Positions 37,352 to 48,800 of a stretch of 64,000 nucleotides of DNA are shown here, one piece after another; the stretch's first letter is position 1; each line of letters begins with the position of its first letter. The notes under the pieces are model-generated. The model was not told where the DNA came from and made no database searches. It worked only from the letters and a program-made list of their open reading frames with translations. The position numbers and the translations under genes were made by a program. The stretch is taken from the NCBI RefSeq assembly GCF_030269925.1, contig NC_085123.1:2976001-3040000 (forward strand), written 5' to 3'. This DNA is from Bombyx mori (lineage: Eukaryota > Arthropoda > Insecta > Lepidoptera > Bombycidae).

Positions 37352-40300
37352 GGCCCCTGCGCAAGGATGACACGCAAAATCGTGAAGCGTTTCACATTTT
37401 TTAGTCGTCGTGGCCTAACGGATAAGACGTCCGGTGCATTCGTGTTGAGCGATGCAACGGTATTCGAATCCCGCAGGTGGGTACCAATTTTTCTAATGAA
37501 ATATGTACTCAACAAATGTTCACGATTGACTTCCACGGTGAAGGAATAGCATCGTGTAATAAAAATGAAACCTACAAAATTATTGTTGTGTATTACAAAT
37601 GAAAGTCGGAATTCCAAAGCAGACTGATTTATTTTTGCAACTACCTGCCCTTTTATAATGTGACTTAATATCTATACATAACATTGTCCTCCTCTTAAAT
37701 TAATGAATACAAATTCCCGAATGCTGAATAAATGAGAGAACATGGTTGAAACAACGCGTTATATGATATTGCTTACACATGACAGTAAAAACAGGCAATT
37801 TCAAAAGTGAGTGTTCACAAGAAACAAATATCGTATGATTATAACTAACATAAAAATACATATACACAAATGATGTTTATACTGCTATTTCCTAACTAAA
37901 TGATATGCGAACAATAACCCTATAAGGCTCTAAACACAATTTTCATGTTGTTCTTATTCTCAACATTTAGATTACTAGTATACCTGTCATAAATACATGT
38001 ATATAATCTTATACACACACATGTAAATATATTTAGTAATTTTGGTCCTTAATTCTCTGAATACACGTTAAAGCAGCTTTACGGCGCTGACGCGATGGTT
38101 GCAAGACATTCGGCGCCGGCGAGTGACTAGGAGTCACAGGTTGTGGACTTTCCGGTCCCGTGTCATAGCTGGAGTTGAGCTCCTTTTCTCCGGTCATACC
38201 CGGACTTTCCCGAGCTTCACCCACACTATCATTTACTGATTTTGTCTCGAAATCATTGTTTAATTTGGACAAAGAATAACGTGATTTTCGACTATTATTA
38301 CTTATTAAAATCTGGTCGATGTGACGTTTGTGTACCCGCCCGTCATCTGCTGTTACCCTGTATGTCACCGGACCTGAGCGGTTTTTTATTGTTCCTGGGG
38401 TCCATTTCTTTTTTCCCTGTGTGAAATCTTGCAATAGGACCGAGTCTCCTTCTGCAGCCTCCCTATATCCGGCTGTGCCTGCATTATAGCTTTCGCTTGC
38501 CAGCTGTGCTTCTCGTACTATGGAGCTGGTATTGGGACGCAACAGATCCAGTCTTCCACGCAGGCGACGTCCGAACAAAGCAACTGCTGGTTCGCGCCCT
38601 GTAGTGCTATGCTCAGAATTTCTGTACATAAAGAGAAATTTTGTCAAGGCGGTATTGTCGTCTTCCTTTTCAATTAAAGCCTTTTTCAACACTCTTTTTA
38701 TGGTTTTTACGGCGTTTTCCGCTGCACCATTGCTAGATGGATGATACGGAGCCACCGGTAAATGTTTTATACCGTTTTTACTTAAATATGATCTAAATTC
38801 GACCGACGAGAAAGGTGGTCCGTTATCAGTAACTACCCTTTTTGCTAAGCCAAATCGAGCAAACAATCGTCTGAGACATGCGATTACAGCCGTGGCTGAT
38901 GTACAGCTCAATTTTTCCACCTCGATCCATTTTGAATGAGCGTCCACTATAATTAAGTAATATTTGTTATTGAACGGTCCCAAGAAATCAAGATTAAGGC
39001 GCGCCCACGGCTCTTCCGGCCATGGCCACGAGTGCAGCGGCACCGATGGTGGTGCAGCGCGCTGAGATCGACAGGCCTGGCACTGAGCACATACACGTTC
39101 AATGTCCGCATCGACTGTCTCCCACCATACGTAGTTCCGGCTTAATTGTTTCATCTTAACAATACCCGGATGTCCCTCATGTAACTCCTGTAACACAGTC
39201 TCTCGCAATGAAGTTGGAATTATTATTCTGTAACCCCATACAAGACAACCGTGATCAATATGTATGGATTCTCTTCTGTTAAAATAGGGTTTTTCTGCTT
39301 GTTCTTTACTGACAGAGGGCCAGCCAAACATGACGTAACCGTAAATTTTGTTTAGTAAAGGATCCTTCGCAACTTCCTTTTTAATTTCTTTAAAACTGAG
39401 TGGAAAGCTTTCTTGAACGAAGTTTAGGTAATTATATTCCTTAATATTATTCTTAAAATTAGTATCCAGTGGAAGTCGTGATAGCGCGTCAGCCTGGCAA
39501 TTATCTGTAGAACTAATAAATTCGATCTCAAAATCATACGCAGCTAGCTTTACAGCAAATCGTTGCAGACGACTCGCGGCGGTTAGAGGTATACCTTTAT
39601 TCTTTCCAAGAATATAACTCAAAGCCTTATGATCACTTCGTAAAACAAAACGTCTCCCGTACAAATACTGATGGTGTTTAGTAACCCCAAACATTATAGC
39701 CAAAGCTTCTTTGTCCAGCTGAGAATAGTTAAGTTCGGCTGGCGCGAGAGTCCGTGAGCCACAGCTGACGAGCCGCTCAGTGCCGTCGATGTGCTTCTGA
39801 GTGAGGACGGCGCCCAGTCCGTACTGGCTGCTGTCAACGGACAGCACTAATGGCGAATTTGGGTTATAATGTGCCAGTACCGGAGAGCTGCTTAACACTT
39901 TTTTAATTCGTATAAATGCTTGATGACATTTATCTGTCCAACACCATTCTACATTTTTTTTTAACAAATTATACAAAGGTTTCAAAATATCACTCATATT
40001 AACAACGAAGTTCGAATAAAAATTAACAAGACCCATAAAACTTCTCAATTGAGTTAAATTCGTAGGTGCGGGGGCGGCCACTATAGCATCAACTTTCTTT
40101 TTGTCAGTGTGTAAGCCCTGTTTGTCTATTTTATAGCCTAAATACGTAACAGAACTTTGAAAGAATTTACATTTGTCATAATTAATTCTTAATCCGTTTT
40201 CTTTGAGTCTCCTCAACACTGCTCGTAGATTTGATAAATGTTCAAATCTGTTTTTTCCGGTTACACATATATCGTCCGCAAAAATAACGGTTGACGGCAG

Positions 40301-43300
40301 ACCACTTAGAATCTCTTCCATAATCTTCTGAAAGTTTTCCGGAATGCATTTAATTCCAAACGGAACGCGCTTATAGACAAAAGTACCAATGTGTGTCGTG
40401 ATCGCTGTCATCGGCTGGGATTCTTCGTCTAAGAGGCATTGCTGGAATGCATTAGATAAATCCAATTTTGTGTAATATTCACCACCACCTAAAGTGGCAA
40501 ACAAATCTTTAATGTGCGGCAAAGGATAGTGATAATCCTTCAGACGTGGGTTTATTGTGATTTTATAGTCGCCGCAAATACGAATATCGCCATTTGCCTT
40601 AACGACTGGTACGATAGGCGTGCCGTAATCAGACCTATCTACTTTGTAAATAACTCCCTCACTTTGTAAACGATCAAGTTCTCGCTCAACGCGCTCGCGC
40701 AACGCCAGTGGCAGCGCCCGCGCTTTTACAAATATTGGCGTCTTTTCTTTTAGATGTAATTTTATGCGTGATTTACATGTTCCTAAACCTCCAGCAAACA
40801 CTTCTGGAAATTCGTTTCGTAAAGCCTCCACCGTCGAGGTCGTCTCAGAAATCGAATGACATTTTAGAAAACTTAATTTTAATATTTTAATCCAAATTCG
40901 GCCTAGCAGTGGCGGGCCGCCGTTTTTAATTACATATAGTTTTAATTTGGCGGACTCACGACCACAAGATACGTCTACCATTATATAACCGATAGTCTCA
41001 ATTACATCGCCTGTATATGAACTAAAATTCAAGATTTCGCTTTGTATAGGAATACACATAAAATGCTTTTCATAAAAAGCTTTAGATATGGCCGAAATTT
41101 TACAACCCGTATCAATCTCAAATTTACATGGAACATTTTGTACAAAAATTTTCACGTAATATGGTCCTTCACCCTCGCTACTGATCAGGTCCTTTAAGTT
41201 ATAAAAACTATTATCACTAGAATCACAGTCACTATGGTTTAAATAGTACTGACCTCGGTTTTTTTCAATCTTTTGGTTACCTTTACGGTTCCGACACATT
41301 GATTTTAGGTGTCCCTTCTCGCCACATGAGTCACAGGTGTAGTGCTTGTACCGACACCGACCCTCCGCATGGCCCAGCTTGCCGCAGCGTCTGCAGGCGC
41401 ATTGAGCCTCCGCGCGCGCTCCGCCGACCCGATGCATGCCTTCGCTCTCGGACGCAGCCTGTGAGCTGCCCCCAATGCCCCCAGCCGCCATCGCATGTCG
41501 ATCCGCTGCTTCCAGTGCTGATGCCAACTCAACAGCGCGCTTGTAATCTATATCTTTTTCAGCAAACAGCCTTGATCGCATCTCCTCACTATAAAATCCT
41601 GATACGAATTGATCGCGTAGATTAATTTCTAATGTGATGCCGAAATTGCAAGTTTTAGCCAAATGTTTCAAACTTTGTAGGTAGGAACGAATGCTTTCGT
41701 TATTTTGCTGCTTTCTTTGCCTGAAGATATGACGTTCTGCTATTTCCGATCTTTCAGGTTCTAGATGATCTTTGACTAATTTTACGAGTATGTCGAAATC
41801 CTTTTCTTCTGGTAAGTCCGGAGCACACAAGTCACACATTAAGTCATAGCACTCAGACCCAACTAAGGTCACGAGCGTTGCAACGTGAAGTCTCTGTTCA
41901 ATGTCGTTGAGTTCCATGAATTGTTTTACACGACGAATGTATGTGTCCCAATTTTGAGATCCCATATCAAAACTTTCAACTTTCCCAATCGGCATTATTA
42001 CAATTTAAGAGAAAACACGCGTCGAAAATGTTTTTAAATGATTATCCTCGTCGCCAGTTGTTGTGTATTACAAATGAAAGTCGGAATTCCAAAGCAGACT
42101 GATTTATTTTTGCAACTACCTGCCCTTTTATAATGTGACTTAATATCTATACATAACAATTATAATTTGCGTAATTGCTGGTGGTAGGACCACTTGTGAG
42201 TCCGCGCGGGTGGGTACCACCACCACCCTGCCTATTTCTGCCGTGAAGCAGTAATGCGTTTCGGTTTGAAGGGTGGGGCAGCCGTCGTTACTATACTTGA
42301 GACCTTAGATCTTGTATCTCAAGGTGGGTGGCGCATTTACGTTGTGGATGTCTATGGGCTCCAGTAACCACTTAACACCAGGTGGGCTGTGAGCTCGTCC
42401 ACCCATCTAAGCAATAAAAAAAAAACATATACAACGTAAATACCACAACCCACCTAGAGATATGAGAAACTTAAAACGCTTTACTGATTCACGGCAGAAA
42501 TAGACGGGGCGGTGGTACTCACCGGTTAGGGCTCACAGGACGCTCTACCACCAGAAAATAATTTTATTGATAAATTTATTTTATAAACAGATTATTTCTA
42601 AGAAAAATTCTATTAAAATTAATATCGTTTATTTTTTAATCGAAATTTAAACGTTAAACTGACCGGATACATATAGATTGATTGAAAAGTAAAAATTTAT
42701 TGAACACTAGCGACCCGCGCTCGCTTCGCTTCGGAAACATTAAATTTTATTATTAATAGCTTAGTCTCGGGATGTTACCCGCGGTTATTGTCGTACCGCG
42801 AGTGACGCCGCAGGGCGAAACTAGTCTAAAAAAAGTAGCCTAAGTTACTCCTTATATCATCAGCTACCTATCAGTGAAAGACTCATCAAAATCGGTCCAG
42901 CCGTTCCAGAGATTAGCCGGAACAAACAGACAGATAGACAGACAGACAAAAATTGTAAAAAATGTTATTTTGGTGTATGTGCCGTATATATATTCGTATG
43001 CATGTAGTAAAAAGCGGTTATTTCAATATTATAAACAGACACTCCAATTTTATTTATATGTATAGATTATCAAATCGAATTTACATCTATAAATGAACGA
43101 TTTGATTGTTGACGGACAAAGGATGTCCGTCTAAAGATAAAATTGCCTTTAATGGCTACGTACCGAGAAATTTTATGTTTATAATAAAATATTGTTATCT
43201 CAATTTTCCATGAAAACATTGTTGTTGATCGAATTCTATGAAAACCTTGTTTTTCTTCATTGCGATCCTCGTGTCGCATTGCATCATTTTATAAATTATA

Positions 43301-45782
43301 CGTTATAATTATTCAAGAAGATTCAAACGGTCAATGCTTAAAATAATTGATCAGCCATGTGATGCGTACTGCTCGTCTTCATGTCGTTTTGTGGCTGCAA
43401 TTGTCTCAGTTGCAACGCACTACGTAAATTTTTGAAAACTCTTTAAATTTTTAAAATACGACGTATCGAATACTATTCGTTTATATATGCTACAAAATAC
43501 ATTTACTTATATATAGAGCCTTAGTTCTCAAAGTGGTCCAGGTGGAACTCAAAGGGGGAGGGGGGTGTCGATCGGAGTCTACGTTTACGTGACATGAAAA
43601 AAACGGGGCTCACAATCCGATGGCGGGACTCCACGAAAATTTATTAGTTACTTTGTTGAAAATATCATCCCTGTTGTAAGAGCATAACATTTTTGAGACC
43701 GACAACTCACGACATTTGATAATTTATGTGTTATTTGTTATTTTTGCTATTTAATCCCCCAAGTGCTTGCTAAACTTTTTTTCCTGTATTGCAATCTTTC
43801 TCAATTACATTACCATATGAAAATCTAAAGAATATAAAAAGTGCTTGCCAGTCTTATAGATTGACTTCACGTCTTTCCCCATCCTTTCGCTGTCAAATCT
43901 AAGTTTTCTCTAAGTGTGTATGTGTTAAATTAACGTAATCGTAAAATATTCGTTATTTTAGGTACTATAGTCAATTTACCATGGGCCTTACTGGTGGAAG
44001 GAGATGTAATAGTACTAAGGCCCGGACAAGAAGTACCCGGACACTGTAAAGGACTGCAACCCAATGACCCGGAATTGTTCTTCGGACAGACATATCAGCC
44101 GAACTCTCAAGTATGTTTTTATTTATTTTTTATTTATTGCTTAGATGGGTTGACGAGCACACAGCCCACCTGGTGTTAAGTGGTTACTGGAGCCCATAGA
44201 AATCTATAACATAAATGCGCCACTCACCTTGAGATATAAGTTCTAAGGTCTCAGTATAGTTACAACGGCTGTCCCACCCTTCAAACCGAAACGCATTACT
44301 GCTTTACGGCAGAAATAGGCGGGGTGGTTTGTAGGCAGCGGCTTGGCTCTGCCCCTGGCATTGCTGAAGTCCATGGGCGACGGTAACCACTCACCATCAG
44401 GTGGGCCGTATGCTCGTCTGCCTACAAGGGCAATAAAAAATAAAAAAATAATAAAAAACCTACCCGCGCGGACTCATAAGCGGTCCTACCACCAGTGATT
44501 ATGCAAATTATAATTTTTCGGGTTTAATTTTTAATACACGATGTTATTTCTTCACCGTGGAAGTCAATCGTGAACATTTGATAAGTACGTATTTCGTTAG
44601 AAAAATTGGTACCCACCTGAGATTCGAACACCGGTGCATCGCTCAACACTTATGCACCGGACGTCTTATCCGCTAGGCCGCGACAAGTTCTAAGTCTGTT
44701 TTTATAGTCCAATGGCAACCCCATCCTTCAAACCGAAACGGACTCACGGCATAAATAGGCGAGGTGGTGGTGGTGGTGGTGGTGGTACTTACTCATGCGC
44801 GCTCACTAGACGCCCTACCACAAATATGATCACTACATAGTATAAAACAAAGTCGCTTTCTCTGTCCCTATATCCCATAGGGACATAAGCTTAAATCTTT
44901 AAAACTACGCAACGGATTTTGATGCTGTTTTTTTAATAGATAGTGATTAAAGAGGAATGTTTATATGTATAATAACATCCATTAAATAGTGAACAAAACA
45001 ATAATAAATTACAGTTTCCGAAGCGAAGCGAGGGCGGGTCGCTAGTAATGAATAAAAGAATAGCGTATAATAAACATAGTGTAACCAAACTGTCCTTTTA
45101 TCTATATATATAAAAATGAAACCCGTTTTCCGTTGTCACGACATAACATGAAAACGGCTTGACCGATTTGGCTAATTTTGGTCTTGAATTATTTGTGGAA
45201 GTCCAGAGAAGGTTTAAAAGGTATAAAAATATGAAAATTCTCGGAATTAAATAAAAATAACAATTTTGTTTTCCCTTTGACGTGTCCCCCGTCGGACGGA
45301 TTCCTTTTGTTTGTTTTAAGTTTATTCTTTATAAAAGTTTAGGTCTTTTATTTATCGAATGAGGCACTACGAAGTCTGCCGGGTCAGCTAGTCTATTATA
45401 AAAAACATTAAATTACAATATCCTTTCAGAATAAAGAACATTGTACAATTCCACATATAAGGGTACCTCATCAGAACAAAGCTTACAAGATGTGCGAGAC
45501 GCCTTACTTGAAGAATCTAAAGATGGCACTCGAACAAGCAACAACCAGGCCGGTCACTGTTTTTGAGAAACAAAGGTATTTGGTAAGTTAAAATTGTTTT
45601 TATCTTGTTAAATCCTTGGCCTACGAATTAAATTAATAATATTTTTCGGTCAGTGATATGTGTCCAGGTGGACTGACGACTTAGTGCGCGCGGCGGGAAG
45701 TCGTTGGATACGGAAGGCGGAGGACCGCATTATGTGGAAGGCATTGGGGAAGGCCTATGTCCAGCGGTGGGCAGATAAAGGC

Positions 45783-45819
<37 letters not shown>

Positions 45820-48800
45820 ATGTGTCCTAATTTTCAGAGGTTTTTATGTTAACTTGAATGTAAAATATCTTATATTAGGCTTTAAAAGATTCCGTTATAT
45901 AGATATGTACATACATATGACGTAGAACACTTTTTACTGGTGGTAGGACCTCTTGTGAGTCCGCGCGGGTGGGTACCACCACCCCGCCTATTTTTGCCGT
46001 GAAGCAGTAATGCGTTTCGGTTTGAAGGGCGGGGCAGCCGTTGTAACTATACTGAGAAATTAGAACTTATATCTCAAGGTGTGTGGCGCATTTACGTTGC
46101 AGTCTTGTTGTCTATGGGCTCGAGTTACAAAACAAACAAAAGAAAAACGAGTTAAATAAAACTTATTAATCTGCTTGTTGTTGTGAGCCCACGTGGATCA
46201 GCACTACTATTCTGACGATTTCTAGCGTAAAGCAGTAGCGTGTTCTCGTTTGGGACTTATTGTTAATTTCACAAAAGCTGATCACATATTTTAGCCGTTT
46301 ATTTCTACCCTCACATAGACATAAATACATTATTTTATAATTTACAGTGCACAGTGAAGGTGATGGAAGGCATAGTGCTGCCCCTGGTCATATCCTTAGT
46401 TGTGGTGGCGAGCTTCCTGCGTCACGTGTACCATTTGCCCGGCGTGACCCACTGGACGGAGATATACTTTCTCCAGACCATAGCCGCTTCACTGCCCCTA
46501 TTGCAAATCGTGTTCCCCATAGCTTGGGTCACGCTTAACTGTTACGGATTGGCGAGGTGTGTATAGTTTGTTTTCACGATTTTAGAATTACGATCCCGCC
46601 AGTTAAATTTAGATTGAAAAAATATAAACGTACTTGAGATTAACGCTTTATATTGACTCCATTTTGCTGTAAAAGAAACACTGTTCTGTCAGAATGTCAC
46701 TTCTAATTCAATTTTACATTCATGGCAGGCATGTTGTAATGTGGTACTGTAATGTAATGCCATACATTAATCTGTTATTGTATGACAGTCGAGGTTGTTT
46801 AAGGGATAATAAGGCTTTGAATATAATTTTAATAACAAATCTAAGGGCTTCTTTATTTTTATTGCCCTTTTAGGCAGACGATCATACGGCCCACCTGATG
46901 GTGAGCGATTACCGTCGCCCATGCACTTCAGCAATGCCAGAGCTAGAGCCAAGTCGCTGCCTACAGTTAAATGAGAAAAATATTAAATGAGAATTTTTAT
47001 TTTTAGATTCAAGCAAATAGCAGAAACCCGCCAAAAATACGTCCGTCCGAAGTCGTGTTCCATATCAGAGGACGCGAGCGACCCTCTGCTTCAGGCGCTG
47101 AGCGAATCCAGTCTGAAACCGGAGAGCATCAAGTCATTAGCAAAGACATTCTTCAACATCTTGACTGGTAGAGAAGACATGGTATCTAGGACTGCTAACA
47201 TCGTACATGTCCTGGGATCTTTGTCTGTGAGTAGCATTTTAAATTTCATTCCCAACACAGGTACTGTTTAGTGTTATATTTATGCTAAAGACTAAAATAT
47301 CTTAAACCGGGGTTCGACTCCCACCAGGAAATGAACCTTGACTCTGTTTTCACTCTTACTTATCACTAGACCAAATGGATTATGCATTAAATGTAATGGA
47401 GAATGAATGTAGATGGCATCTGTCATTGCTTGGAGTCACTTAGTGAGAATAAGCTATTAAAAGACCAGCCTAATACAAGACCAACCTAATACAACGGCAA
47501 CCTAATACAAGACTAACCAATATAAGTAAAGTAATAAAATACCAACCTAATACAAGAACAACCTAATACAAGACCAACCTAATACTAGATCAACCTAATA
47601 CAACGGCAACCTAATACAAGACTAACCAATATAAGTTTAACGTAATACAAAACCAGCCTAATACAATACCAGCCTATATACAAATCATAACTTATTATTT
47701 TTCAGGCTCTATCGTGTGTGGACAAAAAGGGGATATTATCATGGCCAAATCCGACGCCGGAGAAAGTGTTTTTCCTTCGTAATTCGGATCCCACATCGCA
47801 CAACTCGAGCAAAACTAGTCTGGCCGGCTCCCTGGGTCATCCCGGAGATTCGGTACTGGAACAGCCAGATAACAGGCACCACGAACCGTCTACTGTTGTT
47901 GAGGTAGGTACCGCCCTATCTGCAAACTGCAATTATGAATTCCTGAGCCACACACGACAATGAAGAATAAAAATCATAAGCCGTAGAAGATTTGTGAAGT
48001 GTTAGCATTAAATTGATGACGCGGTTGAGTTCAAATACAACCATTCTATTAGGTACCGTTCATTCCAGTGTCGACGATTAACGTTGTTGCGTTAATATTA
48101 AAATTGCGAAATACTTACACTTAATACAAAGCGGGCCGTGAGCACGTCCACCCAACTTAGCTATATAAAAAACTAGCTTTAGCCCGCGACTCCGTCTGCG
48201 TGGAATAGTTACTTTGGCATAATGCTAAATTTTACCCCCACTTCATTTACGTAGAAAGCGAAAATGTTTTTGAATTATGGAATGTTAAGAAGCTATTTAA
48301 ACCCCTATTTTGAAACATTCTTTATTGGTGCTCCACTTGTATTGGCCTTACCTTGATGTTTTATAGCCTATAGCTTTCCTCAATAAATGAATTATCTAAC
48401 ACTGAGATATTTTTTCAAATCAGACCAGTAGTTCCTGAGATTAGCGCGTTCAAACAAACAAACTCTTCAACTTTATAATATTAGTTTAGATAAGACCTAA
48501 TAACATTGTCCAGTAGTGAAGCGTTGCCCTCCTGCTGCAGGTGTTAGACCTGACCCACGACCAGAACGCGCCGTTCTGCGTGGAGTTCGACGACCAGCGC
48601 TGGCGGCGGCACCTGGCGCTGCTGAAGCCGCTGGGGCTGGCGGCGCTGCTCAACACGTGCGCGCCCGCACCCAGACACACGTATGCGCACTTCTGCGCGC
48701 ACCTCACCTGCGAAGCTCAGTTGAGGTACGATTTTTTTTATTGCTTAGATGTGTGGACGAGCTCACAGCCCACCTGGTGTTAAGTGGTTACTGGAGTCCA

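Larger units (their letters stand above)
37584..42158 (-). mobile_element. Intact Ty3/gypsy LTR retrotransposon, 4,575 bp
   Basis: Two identical 100-bp LTRs (TG...CA ends) enclose one long gag-pol frame. Target duplication ATTAT lies at 37579-37583 and 42159-42163. In element orientation the left LTR is followed after 2 nt by a TGG-starting primer-binding site (42056 downward). A polypurine tract (AAGAGGAGGACAA) abuts the other LTR at 37684-37696. No env gene. LTR identity and the open frame suggest a recent insertion. Confidence 0.95.
37403..42427 (+). mobile_element. Full-length Bm1 SINE, split by a gypsy element
   Basis: Two parts, 37403-37583 and 42159-42427, make one complete Bm1 SINE. 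The head is tRNA-like, with an A box (TGGCCTAACGGA at 37411) and a B box (TTCGAATCCC near 37462). The body carries the usual Bm1 GTGGTAGGAC start, and the tail ends GCAATA plus about ten A. The SINE starts directly after the U6 copy. The LTR retrotransposon interrupts it, with ATTAT on both sides. Confidence 0.9.

Noticed and set aside
37403..37475. tRNA gene
   Set aside because: A and B boxes are present, but the sequence is the tRNA-like head of a Bm1 SINE; no full cloverleaf.
45784..45823. CRISPR-like or coding Asp repeat
   Set aside because: A plain (GAT)n run forming the tail of a LINE.
47459..47690. CRISPR array
   Set aside because: Units are contiguous and variable without unique spacers; eukaryotic minisatellite.
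48541..48783. Exon 9 frame continuing into the SINE as normal coding
   Set aside because: A GT donor at 48726 with matching phase to exon 10 and family agreement show that the exon ends there.
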